Source: Corynebacterium halotolerans YIM 70093 = DSM 44683 (GTDB lineage Bacteria; Actinomycetota; Actinomycetes; Mycobacteriales; Mycobacteriaceae). Taken from it: a DNA stretch of 64,000 nt. Location: contig NC_020302.1 in NCBI RefSeq assembly GCF_000341345.1, positions 724,075 through 788,074 of the forward strand, given 5' to 3'. Made by a program: the position numbers and the translations under genes. This document shows, in pieces, positions 45,180 through 53,730 of the stretch. A model generated the notes under the pieces. The model searched no databases, was not told the origin of the DNA, and worked only from the letters and a program-made list of their open reading frames with translations. How positions within the stretch are numbered: position 1 is the first letter of the stretch; each line of letters starts with the position of its first letter.

Positions 45180-45466
45180 ATGAGCACGAGGAAGAAGTAC
45201 ACCCCGGAGTACCGGCAGGAAGCCGCCCGGCGGTCATCGACACCGGCCGACCGATTGCGGAAGTCGCCCGCGAGTTGAACCTGGGCGCGACGCTGCTGGG
45301 TCGGTGGGTAAAGAAGGAACGCGAACGCACCGGCGATGGTCCGGCAGCGGATCTGGATGCTGATGAGCGTGCTGAACTCGACCGGCTGCGGCGGGAGAAC
45401 GCCGAGTTGAAGATGGACAACGAGTTCCTGGGAAAAGCAGCAGCCTTGCTTGCGTCGAAGCTGTGA
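45180..45466 (+). pseudogene. IS3 orfA, frameshifted
   Basis: The true start MSTRKKYTPEYRQEAAR at 45180 is in one frame. The helix-turn-helix remainder VIDTGRPIAEVARELNLGATLLGRWV and the leucine zipper ERAELDRLRRENAELKMDNEFL are in another, with the break near 45228 (one base missing). The known programmed frameshift of IS3 elements lies at the orfA/orfB junction, not here, so this is probably a mutation or a sequencing error. Confidence 0.7.
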
Positions 45467-45487
45467 GAAGTAGAGTGCTTCCAGTTG

Positions 45488-46387
45488 ATGGGACAGGAGA
45501 AGGCGAACTACAGCATTTCCCGCATGGCCCGATTGCTCAAGGTCTCCCGGTCCGGCTACTACAAGTGGGCCGACCAGCAGGACAAGAAGGACAAGGGCCT
45601 GGATCCGAAGGAGCTCTGGCAACGGGAACTCGACAAGAAGATTTTGAAGTTCTGGAACGACTCGGACCAGACCTACGGGGCACCGCGGATCACCATGGAC
45701 CTGCACGACGACGGCATCATGGTGGACCGCAAGACCGTGGCCAAGGCGATGCGCCGGCTCGGGATCGAAGGGATCAGCCCCCGGTCCTGGGTGCCGGTGA
45801 CCACTATCCCCGGAAAGCCCACGCATTCCATCCCTGACCGGGTCAAACGGCTCTTTGATACCGGTGAACTCAATCGGGTGTGGATGTCTGATATCACCTA
45901 TCTGCGCACCGGTGAGGGCTGGTTGTACCTGTGTGCGGTGCGCGACGGTTGCTCGCGACGCGTGCTCGGATGGGCGATGGATTCCACGCAGACCACCGAC
46001 CTGGTGGAGCGTGCCCTGCGGATGGCGCACACGCTGCGCGGTGAGGTTCCTGAGGGCCTGGTGTTCCACGCGGACCGGGGAACCCAGTTCACCAGTGATC
46101 AGCTCTACCAGGTGTGCCAGGAGTTGGGGATCGATCAGTCGATGGGGCGCACGGGAGTGTGCTTCGACAATGCGATGGCCGAATCCTTCTGGTCGACGCT
46201 GAAGACCGAGTTCTATGACCGACGGAAGTGGAAGACCCGGGATGAGGCCCGCCAGGCCGTCGCCCGGTGGATCGAGGTCTTCTACAACCGGCGGCGCCGG
46301 CACTCCTCGATCGGCAACCAGCCCCCGGTCGACTTCGAGAACGCCTACCACCAGGCAGCGACCGCTGCCGCGGAGAATGCAGCTTAA
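45488..46387 (+). CDS. IS3-family transposase OrfB
   Basis: A 299-residue catalytic subunit with an rve integrase core. VWMSDITYLRT holds the first Asp, FHADRGTQFTS the second and NAMAESFWSTLK the Glu. The N-terminal MARLLKVSRSGYYKW is the usual OrfB helix pair. It begins 21 bp after the orfA stop, and normal expression is as an OrfAB fusion by frameshifting. With orfA damaged, the element may no longer move on its own. Confidence 0.9.
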   Translation: MGQEKANYSISRMARLLKVSRSGYYKWADQQDKKDKGLDPKELWQRELDKKILKFWNDSDQTYGAPRITMDLHDDGIMVDRKTVAKAMRRLGIEGISPRSWVPVTTIPGKPTHSIPDRVKRLFDTGELNRVWMSDITYLRTGEGWLYLCAVRDGCSRRVLGWAMDSTQTTDLVERALRMAHTLRGEVPEGLVFHADRGTQFTSDQLYQVCQELGIDQSMGRTGVCFDNAMAESFWSTLKTEFYDRRKWKTRDEARQAVARWIEVFYNRRRRHSSIGNQPPVDFENAYHQAATAAAENAA

Positions 46388-46417
46388 CTAACTGTCCACG
46401 ATTTGCGGGCAACCCCA

Positions 46418-46583
46418 GCCGCGGTTCAATGGTGTGGCAGTTCAGCTGCACCATATGAGGGGCGTTGAAACATTCCCAGGCCGGAATTTCCTCGTGGGAG
46501 GGAAGATCCATGGTGTTCAGCTCTGAAAGCTGCATCGAAAGGGCACCCCGTTCGGTTTCATTTATGGTGGCGGAGGTGTTCAT
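46418..46583 (-). pseudogene. Small ORF interrupted by the IS3 element
   Basis: The minus strand encodes MNTSATINETERGALSMQL, then LPSHEEIPAWECFNAPHMVQLNC up to the IS3 end. Removing the IS and one GCCG copy continues the frame on the other side (45107 down to 44984) as RGHQRCIDLPSLRGIQIRAG and further, until the solo IS3 end. The original protein had at least 95 residues. I do not recognise the family; two histidines and two cysteines are the only notable residues. Confidence 0.5.
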
Positions 46584-46658
46584 CGTGGAGAGCCTTCGTC
46601 CCGGTAGGCGATGCTGCGTGCCCACCGGGACAAAGGATGCGTCGAAAAGCGGAAGTAG

Positions 46659-48071
46659 TTAAGCACCCACCGGCGCCCGCTTGCCCTCCATAGGATCGTT
46701 CTTCTTCACGAGGCGCCCGGCCTTGAGTACGGTCGCTTCGTCGAAGGCCCGGCCGATGATCTGCAGCCCGACCGGCAGGCCACCGTTCAGGCCCACCGGT
46801 ACGGTCAGCGCCGGTAGTCCGGTGAGGTTGCTTGGTCCGGTGAAGCGGATGAAGCTGTCGATCAGGTCCACCGGGTCACCATTGAGGTCAGCGGTGGCGG
46901 AGCCGATCGTCGGGGCCATCACCGGCAGGGTCGGGGCGATGATGACGTCCACCTCACTCAGGGCCGTCGCGAACTCGGTCTTGATCTGGCGGCGGGCCTG
47001 CTGCGCCTGCAGGTAGTCCACCGAGGAGAACAGTTCTCCCAGTTCGAAGAGGAACCTGATGTCGTCGCCGAAGTCATCGGGGCGCTCCACCAGGTCGTTG
47101 TGGTGGATGGCCGAGGCCTCGGAGAGACTGACCGCCAGCTCCGCCCACTCCGAGATCGCCAGGGAGGGGATGTCGACGGTCTTGAGCTTCGCTCCCTGGC
47201 TGACCAGCGCGTCGATCTGCGCGCGGACCAGCCGCTCGATCTCGGAGTCGACGTCGCGGAAGAAGTAGTCCTCCTCCACGCCGATGGTCAGCTCGCTCGC
47301 GTCGCCGTCGAGGGCTGCCAGGTAGTTGCCCACGGGGACGTCGATGGCGGTGGGATCCTTCGGGCTGAAGCCGGCAATCACCTCGAGCAGCGCTGCGGCG
47401 TCCTCCACGCTCTTGGCCATGGGGCCGATGTGGTCGAGCGTCCACGCCAGCGGGAAGCAGCCATCCTTGGCCACCCGCCCGTGCGTGGGCTTGAGGCCCA
47501 CCAGGCCACAGGCCGAGGAGGGGATACGGATCGAGCCGGCGGTGTCGGTGCCCAGCGTGCAGTAACTCATGTCCGCGGCGACGGCCGCACCCGAGCCACC
47601 ACTGGAACCGCCGGGCACCTTCTCCAGGTCCCAGGGGTTGTGGACGGCCCCGAAGTGCGGGTTGTTGTTGTCGATGCCCCAGGCGTACTCGTGCATGTTG
47701 AGCTTGCCCGTCAGCACGATGCCGGCGTTTTTCATCCGGGCCACGGAGGAGGCGTCCTCCTGCGGCACGAAGTCCCGGTGGATCTTGGAGGCCATCGTGG
47801 TGGTCTCCCCGCCAACGTAGAGGTTGTCCTTGATCGCCATCGGCACGCCGTGCAGGGGGCCGCGGGCATTCCCGGACTGGATCTCGTCTTCGGCGCGCTT
47901 CGCGTCCTCGAGCGCCTTCTCGTCGCGGAAGCTGATGTAGGCGTTGACCTCATCGTTGAGGCTGTGGGCGTGATCCAGCAGGGCCTGGGTGACCTCGACC
48001 GGGGAGACCTGCTTGTCGGCGATCAGGGTGCCCACCTCAACGGCGGTCTTCTTCAGGAGCTCACTGCTCAA
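46659..48071 (-). CDS. Amidase-signature family amidase
   Basis: A 470-residue amidohydrolase. The Ser-cisSer-Lys triad is visible as GVPMAIKDNLY (Lys), PGGSSGGSGAAVAADM (cis-Ser in the S-S-G-G-S loop) and LGTDTAGSIRIPSSACGLVGLKP (nucleophile). The start is taken as TTG 48071, six bases after GGGAGGTGACC; GTG at 48080 overlaps that site. It overlaps the small gene 48061-48246, so the pair is coupled. The substrate may be a small amide, ureido acid or carboxylated amide; a GatA role is unlikely in the absence of gatB and a true gatC nearby. Confidence 0.88.
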   Translation of the reverse strand: MSSELLKKTAVEVGTLIADKQVSPVEVTQALLDHAHSLNDEVNAYISFRDEKALEDAKRAEDEIQSGNARGPLHGVPMAIKDNLYVGGETTTMASKIHRDFVPQEDASSVARMKNAGIVLTGKLNMHEYAWGIDNNNPHFGAVHNPWDLEKVPGGSSGGSGAAVAADMSYCTLGTDTAGSIRIPSSACGLVGLKPTHGRVAKDGCFPLAWTLDHIGPMAKSVEDAAALLEVIAGFSPKDPTAIDVPVGNYLAALDGDASELTIGVEEDYFFRDVDSEIERLVRAQIDALVSQGAKLKTVDIPSLAISEWAELAVSLSEASAIHHNDLVERPDDFGDDIRFLFELGELFSSVDYLQAQQARRQIKTEFATALSEVDVIIAPTLPVMAPTIGSATADLNGDPVDLIDSFIRFTGPSNLTGLPALTVPVGLNGGLPVGLQIIGRAFDEATVLKAGRLVKKNDPMEGKRAPVGA

Positions 48072-48246
48072 GGTGGTCACCTCCCGGGATATTGCGGACC
48101 GCGATGTCCGCGTCGTCGAGCGGGACGACATTCAGGTTCTTCTTCAGTCCCTGAATCTCCTCCCACTTCGCCTCCAGCTTCTTGAGGTGGGCGGGGGAGG
48201 GGTTGATTCTGCGTTCCGCAAGTGCTTCCTTGGCTGAAAAACTCAT
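48061..48246 (-). CDS. Small AtzG/GatC-like amidase partner
   Basis: A 61-residue product: helices AERRINPSPAHLKKLEAKWEEIQGLKKNL, then an extended tail VPLDDADIAVRNIPGGDH. This helix-plus-tail layout, the D-x-A-x-x-x-R-N ending and the overlap with an amidase gene match small GatC-like partners such as AtzG. GGAGG lies six bases before the ATG. In characterised systems the tail wraps around the amidase; that interaction is inferred here, not shown. Confidence 0.6.
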   Translation of the reverse strand: MSFSAKEALAERRINPSPAHLKKLEAKWEEIQGLKKNLNVVPLDDADIAVRNIPGGDHLEQ

Positions 48247-48280
48247 GGTGCCTCCTGTCCGGCATGAAAGTCGAACGTGC

Positions 48281-48302
48281 TATAAGTCACTCAGGACTTA
48301 TC
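48281..48302. promoter_or_regulatory. Candidate operator upstream of the amidase pair
   Basis: ATAAGT (48282-48287) and ACTTAT (48296-48301) are inverted copies separated by eight bases, about 35 bp before the start at 48246. A minus-strand TTATAG overlapping the proximal arm could be the -10. The regulator is unknown. Confidence 0.4.
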
Positions 48303-48403
48303 GCAGACCATAGCCCATCCGCGAGGCAAAAGTGTCGGTTAGATCACAATATGAAATCGGGGTGGCGTACCGCCCCCGTTGGTGGGGATTTCGCGGTGGC
48401 ACC

Positions 48404-49576
48404 TCAAGCCGGGGACACCAGCACAGCGAGCACTCCCAACCCCACCGCTACCGGCGCAATCACCAGGCCAAGGAGGATGAAGGTGCGCCAGCGGACTTCG
48501 ACTCCCTGACGCCGGGCCTGGTCCGCCCACAGCAGGGTGGCCAGGGAAGCCCAGGGCGTGATGATCGGCGCGGCGTTCACCCCGATGAGCAGGGTGAGCA
48601 GGCTACGCGCGGAATCTGCCGCCGGCTCGAGTGCCAGGTAGGCGGGGATGTTGTTGATGAGGTTGGCCAGCACGCCGCCGGCGAGGGCGATGGTGAACAG
48701 CCCGTCCGATCCGTCGCCGTGGCCGGCGAGCCAGCTGATCACCGCATCCAGCCACCCGGCGTGGTGGACGATGGCCGCCAGGGTGGTCAGCAGCAGCGCG
48801 AAGGCCAGGGTGTTCCACGGGACCATGTGCCAGCTCAGCGCCGGCCGGTTCCACCGGTGCAGCAACAGCACGGAGATCACGGCGACCACGGTGGTGGGGA
48901 GCCAGAATTCCAGCGGGGTGAGCAGCAGGATGAGCAGGATGCCGATGAGCACGGCGAAGATCTTCGCCCGCGGGTTCAGCTCATTGCCCGGTGGGGCGGT
49001 GCCCTGCTCGGGTGTCTCCGCCCGGTCCCGGATGAGCAGGGGGCACAGGGCGGCCACCACGATCAGGACCAGGGAGGGAAACCAGGACTGGCCCAGATAA
49101 TCCCCCAGCCCGCTGAAGTGCTCCGTCTGCAGGGCCAGCAGGTTGGTCAGGTTCGAGATCGGCAGCAGCAGCGAACCAAGGTTGGCCGTCCACACCACCG
49201 CGAAAGTCGCGCCGAGCAGGCTCAGCCCGGCGTGCCGGGCCAGCTTGATCACCAGCGGGGTCAGCAGGATGGCGGTGGTGTCCAGGGAGAAGAAGATGGT
49301 GGTCAGCAGGCAAGCGAAGATGATGAGCAGCCAGGACTTGAGGTGATCGCTGCGCCGGCCCCGGGTGCTGATCCCCAGCAGCCGCTGCACCAGGCTGAGC
49401 AGTCCGCCGAAGGTTCCCTCGGATTCGGCGGCGTTGACCACCACGGACATCGCGGCCACGAAACCCAGGATGGGCAGCACCCGGGCCAGCAGTTCCTGGA
49501 AGGCGGCCACATCCAGGAGGAGAAGCGTCACGAGACTGACGGCCGAACCCAGCCCGAGGATGATGCCCGTCGTCAC
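48404..49576 (-). CDS. SLC13/ArsB-like membrane transporter
   Basis: A 390-residue polytopic protein with about ten hydrophobic segments. VWTANLGSLLLPISNLTNLLAL is the re-entrant N-L-x-x-P-x-S-N-x-x-N block of the ion-transporter superfamily (ArsB, CitM, SLC13), and VLANLINNIPAYLAL is its second-half repeat (N-x-x-N-N-x-P). GTG start behind GGAAGG. The length (390) is near ArsB (about 430). No ars genes are adjacent, so arsenite export is not supported; an organic anion linked to the neighbouring amidase is possible. Confidence 0.82.
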   Translation of the reverse strand: MTTGIILGLGSAVSLVTLLLLDVAAFQELLARVLPILGFVAAMSVVVNAAESEGTFGGLLSLVQRLLGISTRGRRSDHLKSWLLIIFACLLTTIFFSLDTTAILLTPLVIKLARHAGLSLLGATFAVVWTANLGSLLLPISNLTNLLALQTEHFSGLGDYLGQSWFPSLVLIVVAALCPLLIRDRAETPEQGTAPPGNELNPRAKIFAVLIGILLILLLTPLEFWLPTTVVAVISVLLLHRWNRPALSWHMVPWNTLAFALLLTTLAAIVHHAGWLDAVISWLAGHGDGSDGLFTIALAGGVLANLINNIPAYLALEPAADSARSLLTLLIGVNAAPIITPWASLATLLWADQARRQGVEVRWRTFILLGLVIAPVAVGLGVLAVLVSPA

Positions 49577-49780
49577 CGCTCACCTTCCGCCTCGCCCGCC
49601 GGGCCGGCAGCCCGTTTCTTCACAAGCTAGCCCACACAGTCAGGGCCGATGTTCGAAGGGGGACGTTGCCGGTGAGTGGGCGGGGCCCTCTCCACGTCCG
49701 GGCAGGGGCTTCGGCGGCGGGGACATGTCGCGGGGCACGTACCTACACTGGCGCAAAAGCCCGCCGAGAGAAAGGTAGAC

Positions 49781-50302
49781 ATGGTCGCCATCGACAGTGC
49801 CACGAAGAACCTGACCTCCACCCGCTTCCCCCGCACGCTGCTCAAGACCGGGGCGGCGGTGGGCGCCGCCGCCACCGTCGGCACCCTGCTCACCGATCCG
49901 GAGAACCGGTGGTACAAGAGCCTGGACAAGCCCTCGTGGCAGCCGCCGAAGGCGGCGTTCCCCATCGTCTGGACGAGCCTGTACGTGGACATCGCCGTAG
50001 TGTCGGCGCTGGTGATCGCCGACGCCGAGGAAAAGAAACCGGGTTCCTCGAAGCCCTTCCAGAAGGCGCTGGCCAAGAACCTGGTGCTCAACGGCAGCTG
50101 GAGTGGTTTGTTCTTCCGTTCGAAGCGCCCCTGGCTGGCGGCGGCGGGATCGGCGTTGCTGGCGGTCAGCTCCGCGGATCTGGTGCGCCGGGCCTGGAAG
50201 TCCTCGCCGCAGCGCGGTGCCGCATTGTCCCCCTATGCGGTGTGGACCGGTTTCGCCACGGCGTTGAGCACCGAGATCGCCCGCCGCAACTCCGGCAGGT
50301 AG
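49781..50302 (+). CDS. TspO/MBR family protein
   Basis: A 173-residue product: a positively charged N-terminus, one hydrophobic stretch (TLLKTGAAVGAAATVGTLL), then W-Y-K-S-L-D-K-P-S-W-Q-P-P-K-A-A-F-P-I-V-W, the tryptophan-rich P-x-W-x-P-P-x-x-x-F-x-x-V-W signature of TspO. Later helices (KNLVLNGSWSGLFFRSKRPW) keep the N-x-x-W-S-x-x-F-F pattern. Membrane protein binding porphyrins or related ligands in characterised homologues. ATG at 49781 follows AGAAAGG. It ends eight bases before the convergent esterase gene. Confidence 0.9.
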   Translation: MVAIDSATKNLTSTRFPRTLLKTGAAVGAAATVGTLLTDPENRWYKSLDKPSWQPPKAAFPIVWTSLYVDIAVVSALVIADAEEKKPGSSKPFQKALAKNLVLNGSWSGLFFRSKRPWLAAAGSALLAVSSADLVRRAWKSSPQRGAALSPYAVWTGFATALSTEIARRNSGR

Positions 50303-50310
50303 CGGAAAGA

Positions 50311-51228
50311 CTACGCCTGCGCGAAGGCCGCCTTCAACCGTCGGCCGATCAGCTGGCGGGCGACGTGGGCGTCCTCGATGATTCCGCCCAGGGAGACGAA
50401 CGGATGCACCTGCCCCATGAACTCCACGGTGCTGACCCGGTTGCCCGCCGCCAGCAACGCCCGTGCGTAGGCGCGGCCGTCGTCGGCGAGGGGGTCGCAT
50501 TCCGCGATGACCACGGTGGCGGGCGGCAGGCCGCCCAGCTCCCCGCTGCGGATCGGGGAGAGCCGCGGATCATTCCGGTCGGCGTCCCCGGCGTACTGGT
50601 CAATGAAGTAGGCCATGTCGCGCGCGGTCAGGAAGTGACCTTCCGCGAATTCCGCGTAACTGCCGGTGTCCGCCGTCGCGACGTCGGTGACAGGGTAGAT
50701 CAACACCTGGTGCGCCAGTGCCGGAGTGCGGCCGCGCAGCTGCTGGGCGATGACCGCGCTGATATTTCCTCCGGCGCTGTCGCCGGCCACCGCGACCTTG
50801 TCCGCGGCGATGTCCAGGCCTGAGTCCCCGTCCAGGATCGCCGTCACCACGGCGGTCGCGTCGTCGATGGCGGCGGGAAAGGGGTGCTCCGGGGCGAGCC
50901 GGTACTCCACGTTGACCCCGATCGCCCCGGCCTCCGCCGCGATCTCCCGGACCGTGGTGTCGACCATGTCCCGGTTGCCGATGACCCAGCCACCGCCGTG
51001 GAAGTAGATCACGCACGGCAGGGGTCCGTCGGACTCGAAGGGGACGTAGACCCGGACCGGGACGCCACCGATCTCGGTGTCCCGGACGCTGTGCATCTCC
51101 ACCGCCTCGCCTCTGAGGGGAAGCGATTCGACCTGGTCCGCGCGGTTCTGCTCGGCGGACTGCGTGTCGAGGGGAACCGCGCCGGCGGTGAGGTCGAGGT
51201 ACTTCTGGGCGTCGGGGTGGACGGGCAT
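50311..51228 (-). CDS. Alpha/beta-hydrolase esterase of the HSL family
   Basis: A 305-residue hydrolase. YFHGGGWVIGNRD is the oxyanion HGGGW motif and VAGDSAGGNISAVIA the nucleophile elbow (Ser near residue 155). ECDPLADDGRAYA supplies the catalytic Asp and GQVHPFVS the His, so the triad is complete. ATG at 51228 follows AGGAG. No signal peptide, so cytoplasmic. The substrate is unpredictable; short-chain esters are usual. Confidence 0.92.
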   Translation of the reverse strand: MPVHPDAQKYLDLTAGAVPLDTQSAEQNRADQVESLPLRGEAVEMHSVRDTEIGGVPVRVYVPFESDGPLPCVIYFHGGGWVIGNRDMVDTTVREIAAEAGAIGVNVEYRLAPEHPFPAAIDDATAVVTAILDGDSGLDIAADKVAVAGDSAGGNISAVIAQQLRGRTPALAHQVLIYPVTDVATADTGSYAEFAEGHFLTARDMAYFIDQYAGDADRNDPRLSPIRSGELGGLPPATVVIAECDPLADDGRAYARALLAAGNRVSTVEFMGQVHPFVSLGGIIEDAHVARQLIGRRLKAAFAQA

Positions 51229-51419
51229 CGTGACTCCTGGAAACAGCGGGTGAGACTGTGGAGCAGCCTACTGGGACCGCTGGGTCCTGTTGTGAAAGCA
51301 GGTGTCGGGTCCGGCGTTGACGACGGGGACGTCGAAGCCAGGGTTGAAATGCGGTCTCGCGTATGGTCCTACTGGCCGCACCACCCGGTGCGGTAACTCA
51401 CTATTCTCCCGAGGAGCCT

Positions 51420-51929
51420 GTGGAAGTGTTCTCCCGAAAACTGTTCTCCGCGCTCACTGCTGCCGCCATCGGTGGGACCGCCTTGGTCGCCCCCATCACC
51501 TCGACCCCCCAGGCTCATGCTGCGGAGGTCGCGGGTGGGCAGACTTCCCGGGAAGTCGCCGACCCACAGCTGTTCACCTACACCTCGCTCTACATTCTCC
51601 AGGGTGACACCGACACCTTCACCCCACTGAGAGACGATCTTCCGGCCGGGACCGCCCTGACGCTCGACGAGGGCGCCGGCCTGGAGGAACTCCGCGCGGA
51701 CGGATGGTCCCTCTCCATTACCGACAACATTCTGACCGTGACTGCCCCGCGCCACGCAGAGGGTTACTACCGGATCCCGGTCCTGGTCACGCACCCGGAC
51801 CAGTCCACCCAGGCTTCTTCTGCGGTGGTCTTCGTGGACTACCTCGCGGACATCCCCCTCAGCGTCATGATCCCGGTGGCCCCCTATCTGCACCTGAAAC
51901 AGTCCTCCACGAGTTCGACGATGGTCTGA
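51420..51929 (+). CDS. Secreted protein with a possibly frameshifted C-terminus
   Basis: A 169-residue product, GTG start after GAGGAG. The N-terminus RKLFSALTAAAIGGTALVAPITSTPQAHAAE is a standard signal peptide cut after an A-H-A. The mature part (YILQGDTDTFTPLRDDLPAGTALTLDEG; LVTHPDQSTQASSAVVFVDYL) resembles the YPDG/Rib-like repeats of Gram-positive surface proteins. The stop at 51927 is followed in another frame by PPGCIPGHENSCWFEATVQ to 52019, a credible secreted tail with a Cys pair, so a frameshift near 51890-51940 may have shortened the gene. Confidence 0.6.
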   Translation: MEVFSRKLFSALTAAAIGGTALVAPITSTPQAHAAEVAGGQTSREVADPQLFTYTSLYILQGDTDTFTPLRDDLPAGTALTLDEGAGLEELRADGWSLSITDNILTVTAPRHAEGYYRIPVLVTHPDQSTQASSAVVFVDYLADIPLSVMIPVAPYLHLKQSSTSSTMV

Positions 51930-52043
51930 ACCCGCAGACGGCCCCCCGGGTGCATCCCCGGCCATGAGAACTCCTGCTGGTTCGAGGCCACCGTTCAGGT
52001 CACCAACATCGCCCGGTGACTAAAAAGACTTCCGTGGCAGGGT

Positions 52044-53666
52044 CTAATTCACGCAGCGCGGGCCGTCGCCGCCAGCGTCGATCTCGGGGGCGACCTCGGC
52101 GTCACCGAAGTCGGTGCCCGGGGTGCCCACCGGAGCCTCGGTGCTCGTCGGGGCGCCCGTGTCGGTGGCCTCGCCCATGGGGCCGGCGTAGTCGTCGTGG
52201 GTGACCACGATCAGGGTGCTGGCGTCCAGGTTGGGGTTCGCGGTGACCGGCACCCCGCCGAGGGTCTCCGCCAGAGCCTGGGCCTGCGGATCCTGCGCGT
52301 CCGCGGCGACGACCTGGCTCTGCCAGTAGATGCCCGGCTGGGCGTTGGAGACCTCGACGACCGTGTAGCCGTTCTCCTCCAGGTGGGCGCCGACGGAGCC
52401 GGCCAGTCCGGAGGTCTGGCCCGCGTTGAGCACGTGGACGTCCAGGTCGGCGATCGCCGGGGCGGCGGGCTCGCCACCGGTCTCGCCCTCGCTGTCCGCA
52501 CCCTCCGGGGCCTCGGGCTCTCCGGTCTCCTCGGGCTCTTCGGTTTCGGCGGGCTCCTCCTGGTTGAGCAGCTCGTCCATGAAACCGTGAACCTGGTTCA
52601 CGTCGACGGTGACGATGGATTCGCCGTAGTCGCCGGTGCCGTCGATGGAGGTCACCGGGATGGTGGTGAAGGTGACGTTGCCGCCGGCGAGGTTGGCCAG
52701 CTGGGTGGCGAAGGACATGATGTCCCAGTTCGCGTCGATGACCACGGAGCGCTCCACGGCGTTGCTCATGTCCGAGAGCTTGCCCGGGTTCGTCAGGGTG
52801 CCGGCCTCGAGGACCTTGTTGACCAGGGAGGCCATGAACGCCTGCTGGCGGACGATGCGGTCGAGGTCGCCGCGGGGCAGGCCGTGACGCTGACGCACGA
52901 AGGCCAGGGCCTCGGCGCCGTTGAGGGTCTGCTCCCCCGCGGGGAAGTCGGCGCCGGAGAACTCGTCGTCGACCGGGGCGTTGAGGCACACGTCGACACC
53001 GCCGACGGCGTCGGTGAGCAGGACGAAGCCGAACAGGCCGATCTCGGCGTAGTTGTCGACCTCCACGCCGGTGAGGTCCGTGACCGCCTGGAGCAGACCC
53101 TCGCGGCCGGCGTCCATGGACCGCTCCTCGATGAGCTTGTCGTTGGTCATGCCCTGCTCGATCAGCTCGTCCTTGCGCTCGGTCTTGTGGGCCGCGTACA
53201 CGCCGTTGATCTTCATGTTGCCGAAGTCTTCGTCGTGAATGTACGTGTCACGTGGGATGGACACCGCGGTGGCCGAGGAGCCGTCGTTGGGCACGCGGAT
53301 GACCATCATCGTGTCCGTGTTCTCTTCGCCGTCGTCCACGCCCGCGTGGAGGCGGTCGAGCTCCTCCCGGGACAGGGGGTTGCCCTGGGCGTCGGTGCGC
53401 GAGTCAGTGCCCACCAGCAGGATGTCGGTGGCCCCGTCCGCGGCGTCCTTGGTGCCCTTCCCGCCACCGAGGGAGAGGTTGCCGGCGGAGGCGACCTCTG
53501 AGCCGAGGCGGCCGACGGTGAAGTAGCCGAGCGCGGAGACGATCAGGACGAGCGCCGCGAGCACGGCCAGGACCGCCTTCAGCGGCTTCGGACCGATCTG
53601 GCGGATCGCCGGGCCCGCGGAGGGCGGCGGCTGAATGTCGCGCACGGGGCGGTACTTCTCGTTCAC
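52044..53666 (-). CDS. lcpA: LytR-CpsA-Psr family arabinogalactan ligase
   Basis: A 540-residue membrane-anchored phosphotransferase that attaches arabinogalactan to peptidoglycan. It has a short cytoplasmic N-terminus, one helix (LKAVLAVLAALVLIVSALGYF, near 29-49) and the LCP domain: DILLVGTDSRTD, ENTDTMMVIRV, VSIPRDTYI and FVRQRHGLPRGDLDRIVRQQ with the conserved Asp/Arg set. A Glu/Pro-rich linker (about 370-410) leads to a LytR_C domain (DVHVLNAGQTSGLAGSVGAHL). GTG start at 53666. It is divergent from rmlD with 64 bp between. It corresponds to what I recall as cg0847/Rv3267. Confidence 0.93.
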   Translation of the reverse strand: MNEKYRPVRDIQPPPSAGPAIRQIGPKPLKAVLAVLAALVLIVSALGYFTVGRLGSEVASAGNLSLGGGKGTKDAADGATDILLVGTDSRTDAQGNPLSREELDRLHAGVDDGEENTDTMMVIRVPNDGSSATAVSIPRDTYIHDEDFGNMKINGVYAAHKTERKDELIEQGMTNDKLIEERSMDAGREGLLQAVTDLTGVEVDNYAEIGLFGFVLLTDAVGGVDVCLNAPVDDEFSGADFPAGEQTLNGAEALAFVRQRHGLPRGDLDRIVRQQAFMASLVNKVLEAGTLTNPGKLSDMSNAVERSVVIDANWDIMSFATQLANLAGGNVTFTTIPVTSIDGTGDYGESIVTVDVNQVHGFMDELLNQEEPAETEEPEETGEPEAPEGADSEGETGGEPAAPAIADLDVHVLNAGQTSGLAGSVGAHLEENGYTVVEVSNAQPGIYWQSQVVAADAQDPQAQALAETLGGVPVTANPNLDASTLIVVTHDDYAGPMGEATDTGAPTSTEAPVGTPGTDFGDAEVAPEIDAGGDGPRCVN

Positions 53667-53730
53667 GAGGTGAAATTCTCCGGAGGGGACGGGTACAACA
53701 GGGGCAGAAACTAAAGAAGGAGTCTAAGGC

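Larger units (their letters stand above)
45108..46417 (+). mobile_element. IS3-family element (1310 bp)
   Basis: The left end TGGGGTTACCCTCGAGGAGTGGACA and the inverted right end TGGGGTTGCCCGCAAATCGTGGACA are imperfect terminal repeats. A 4-bp duplication GCCG flanks the element (45104-45107 and 46418-46421). It carries orfA (frameshifted) and orfB and interrupts a small minus-strand ORF. Confidence 0.9.

Noticed and set aside
45180..45466. orfA break as a programmed frameshift
   Set aside because: It lies inside the helix-turn-helix part of orfA, not at the orfA/orfB junction, and no slippery A-tract is present.
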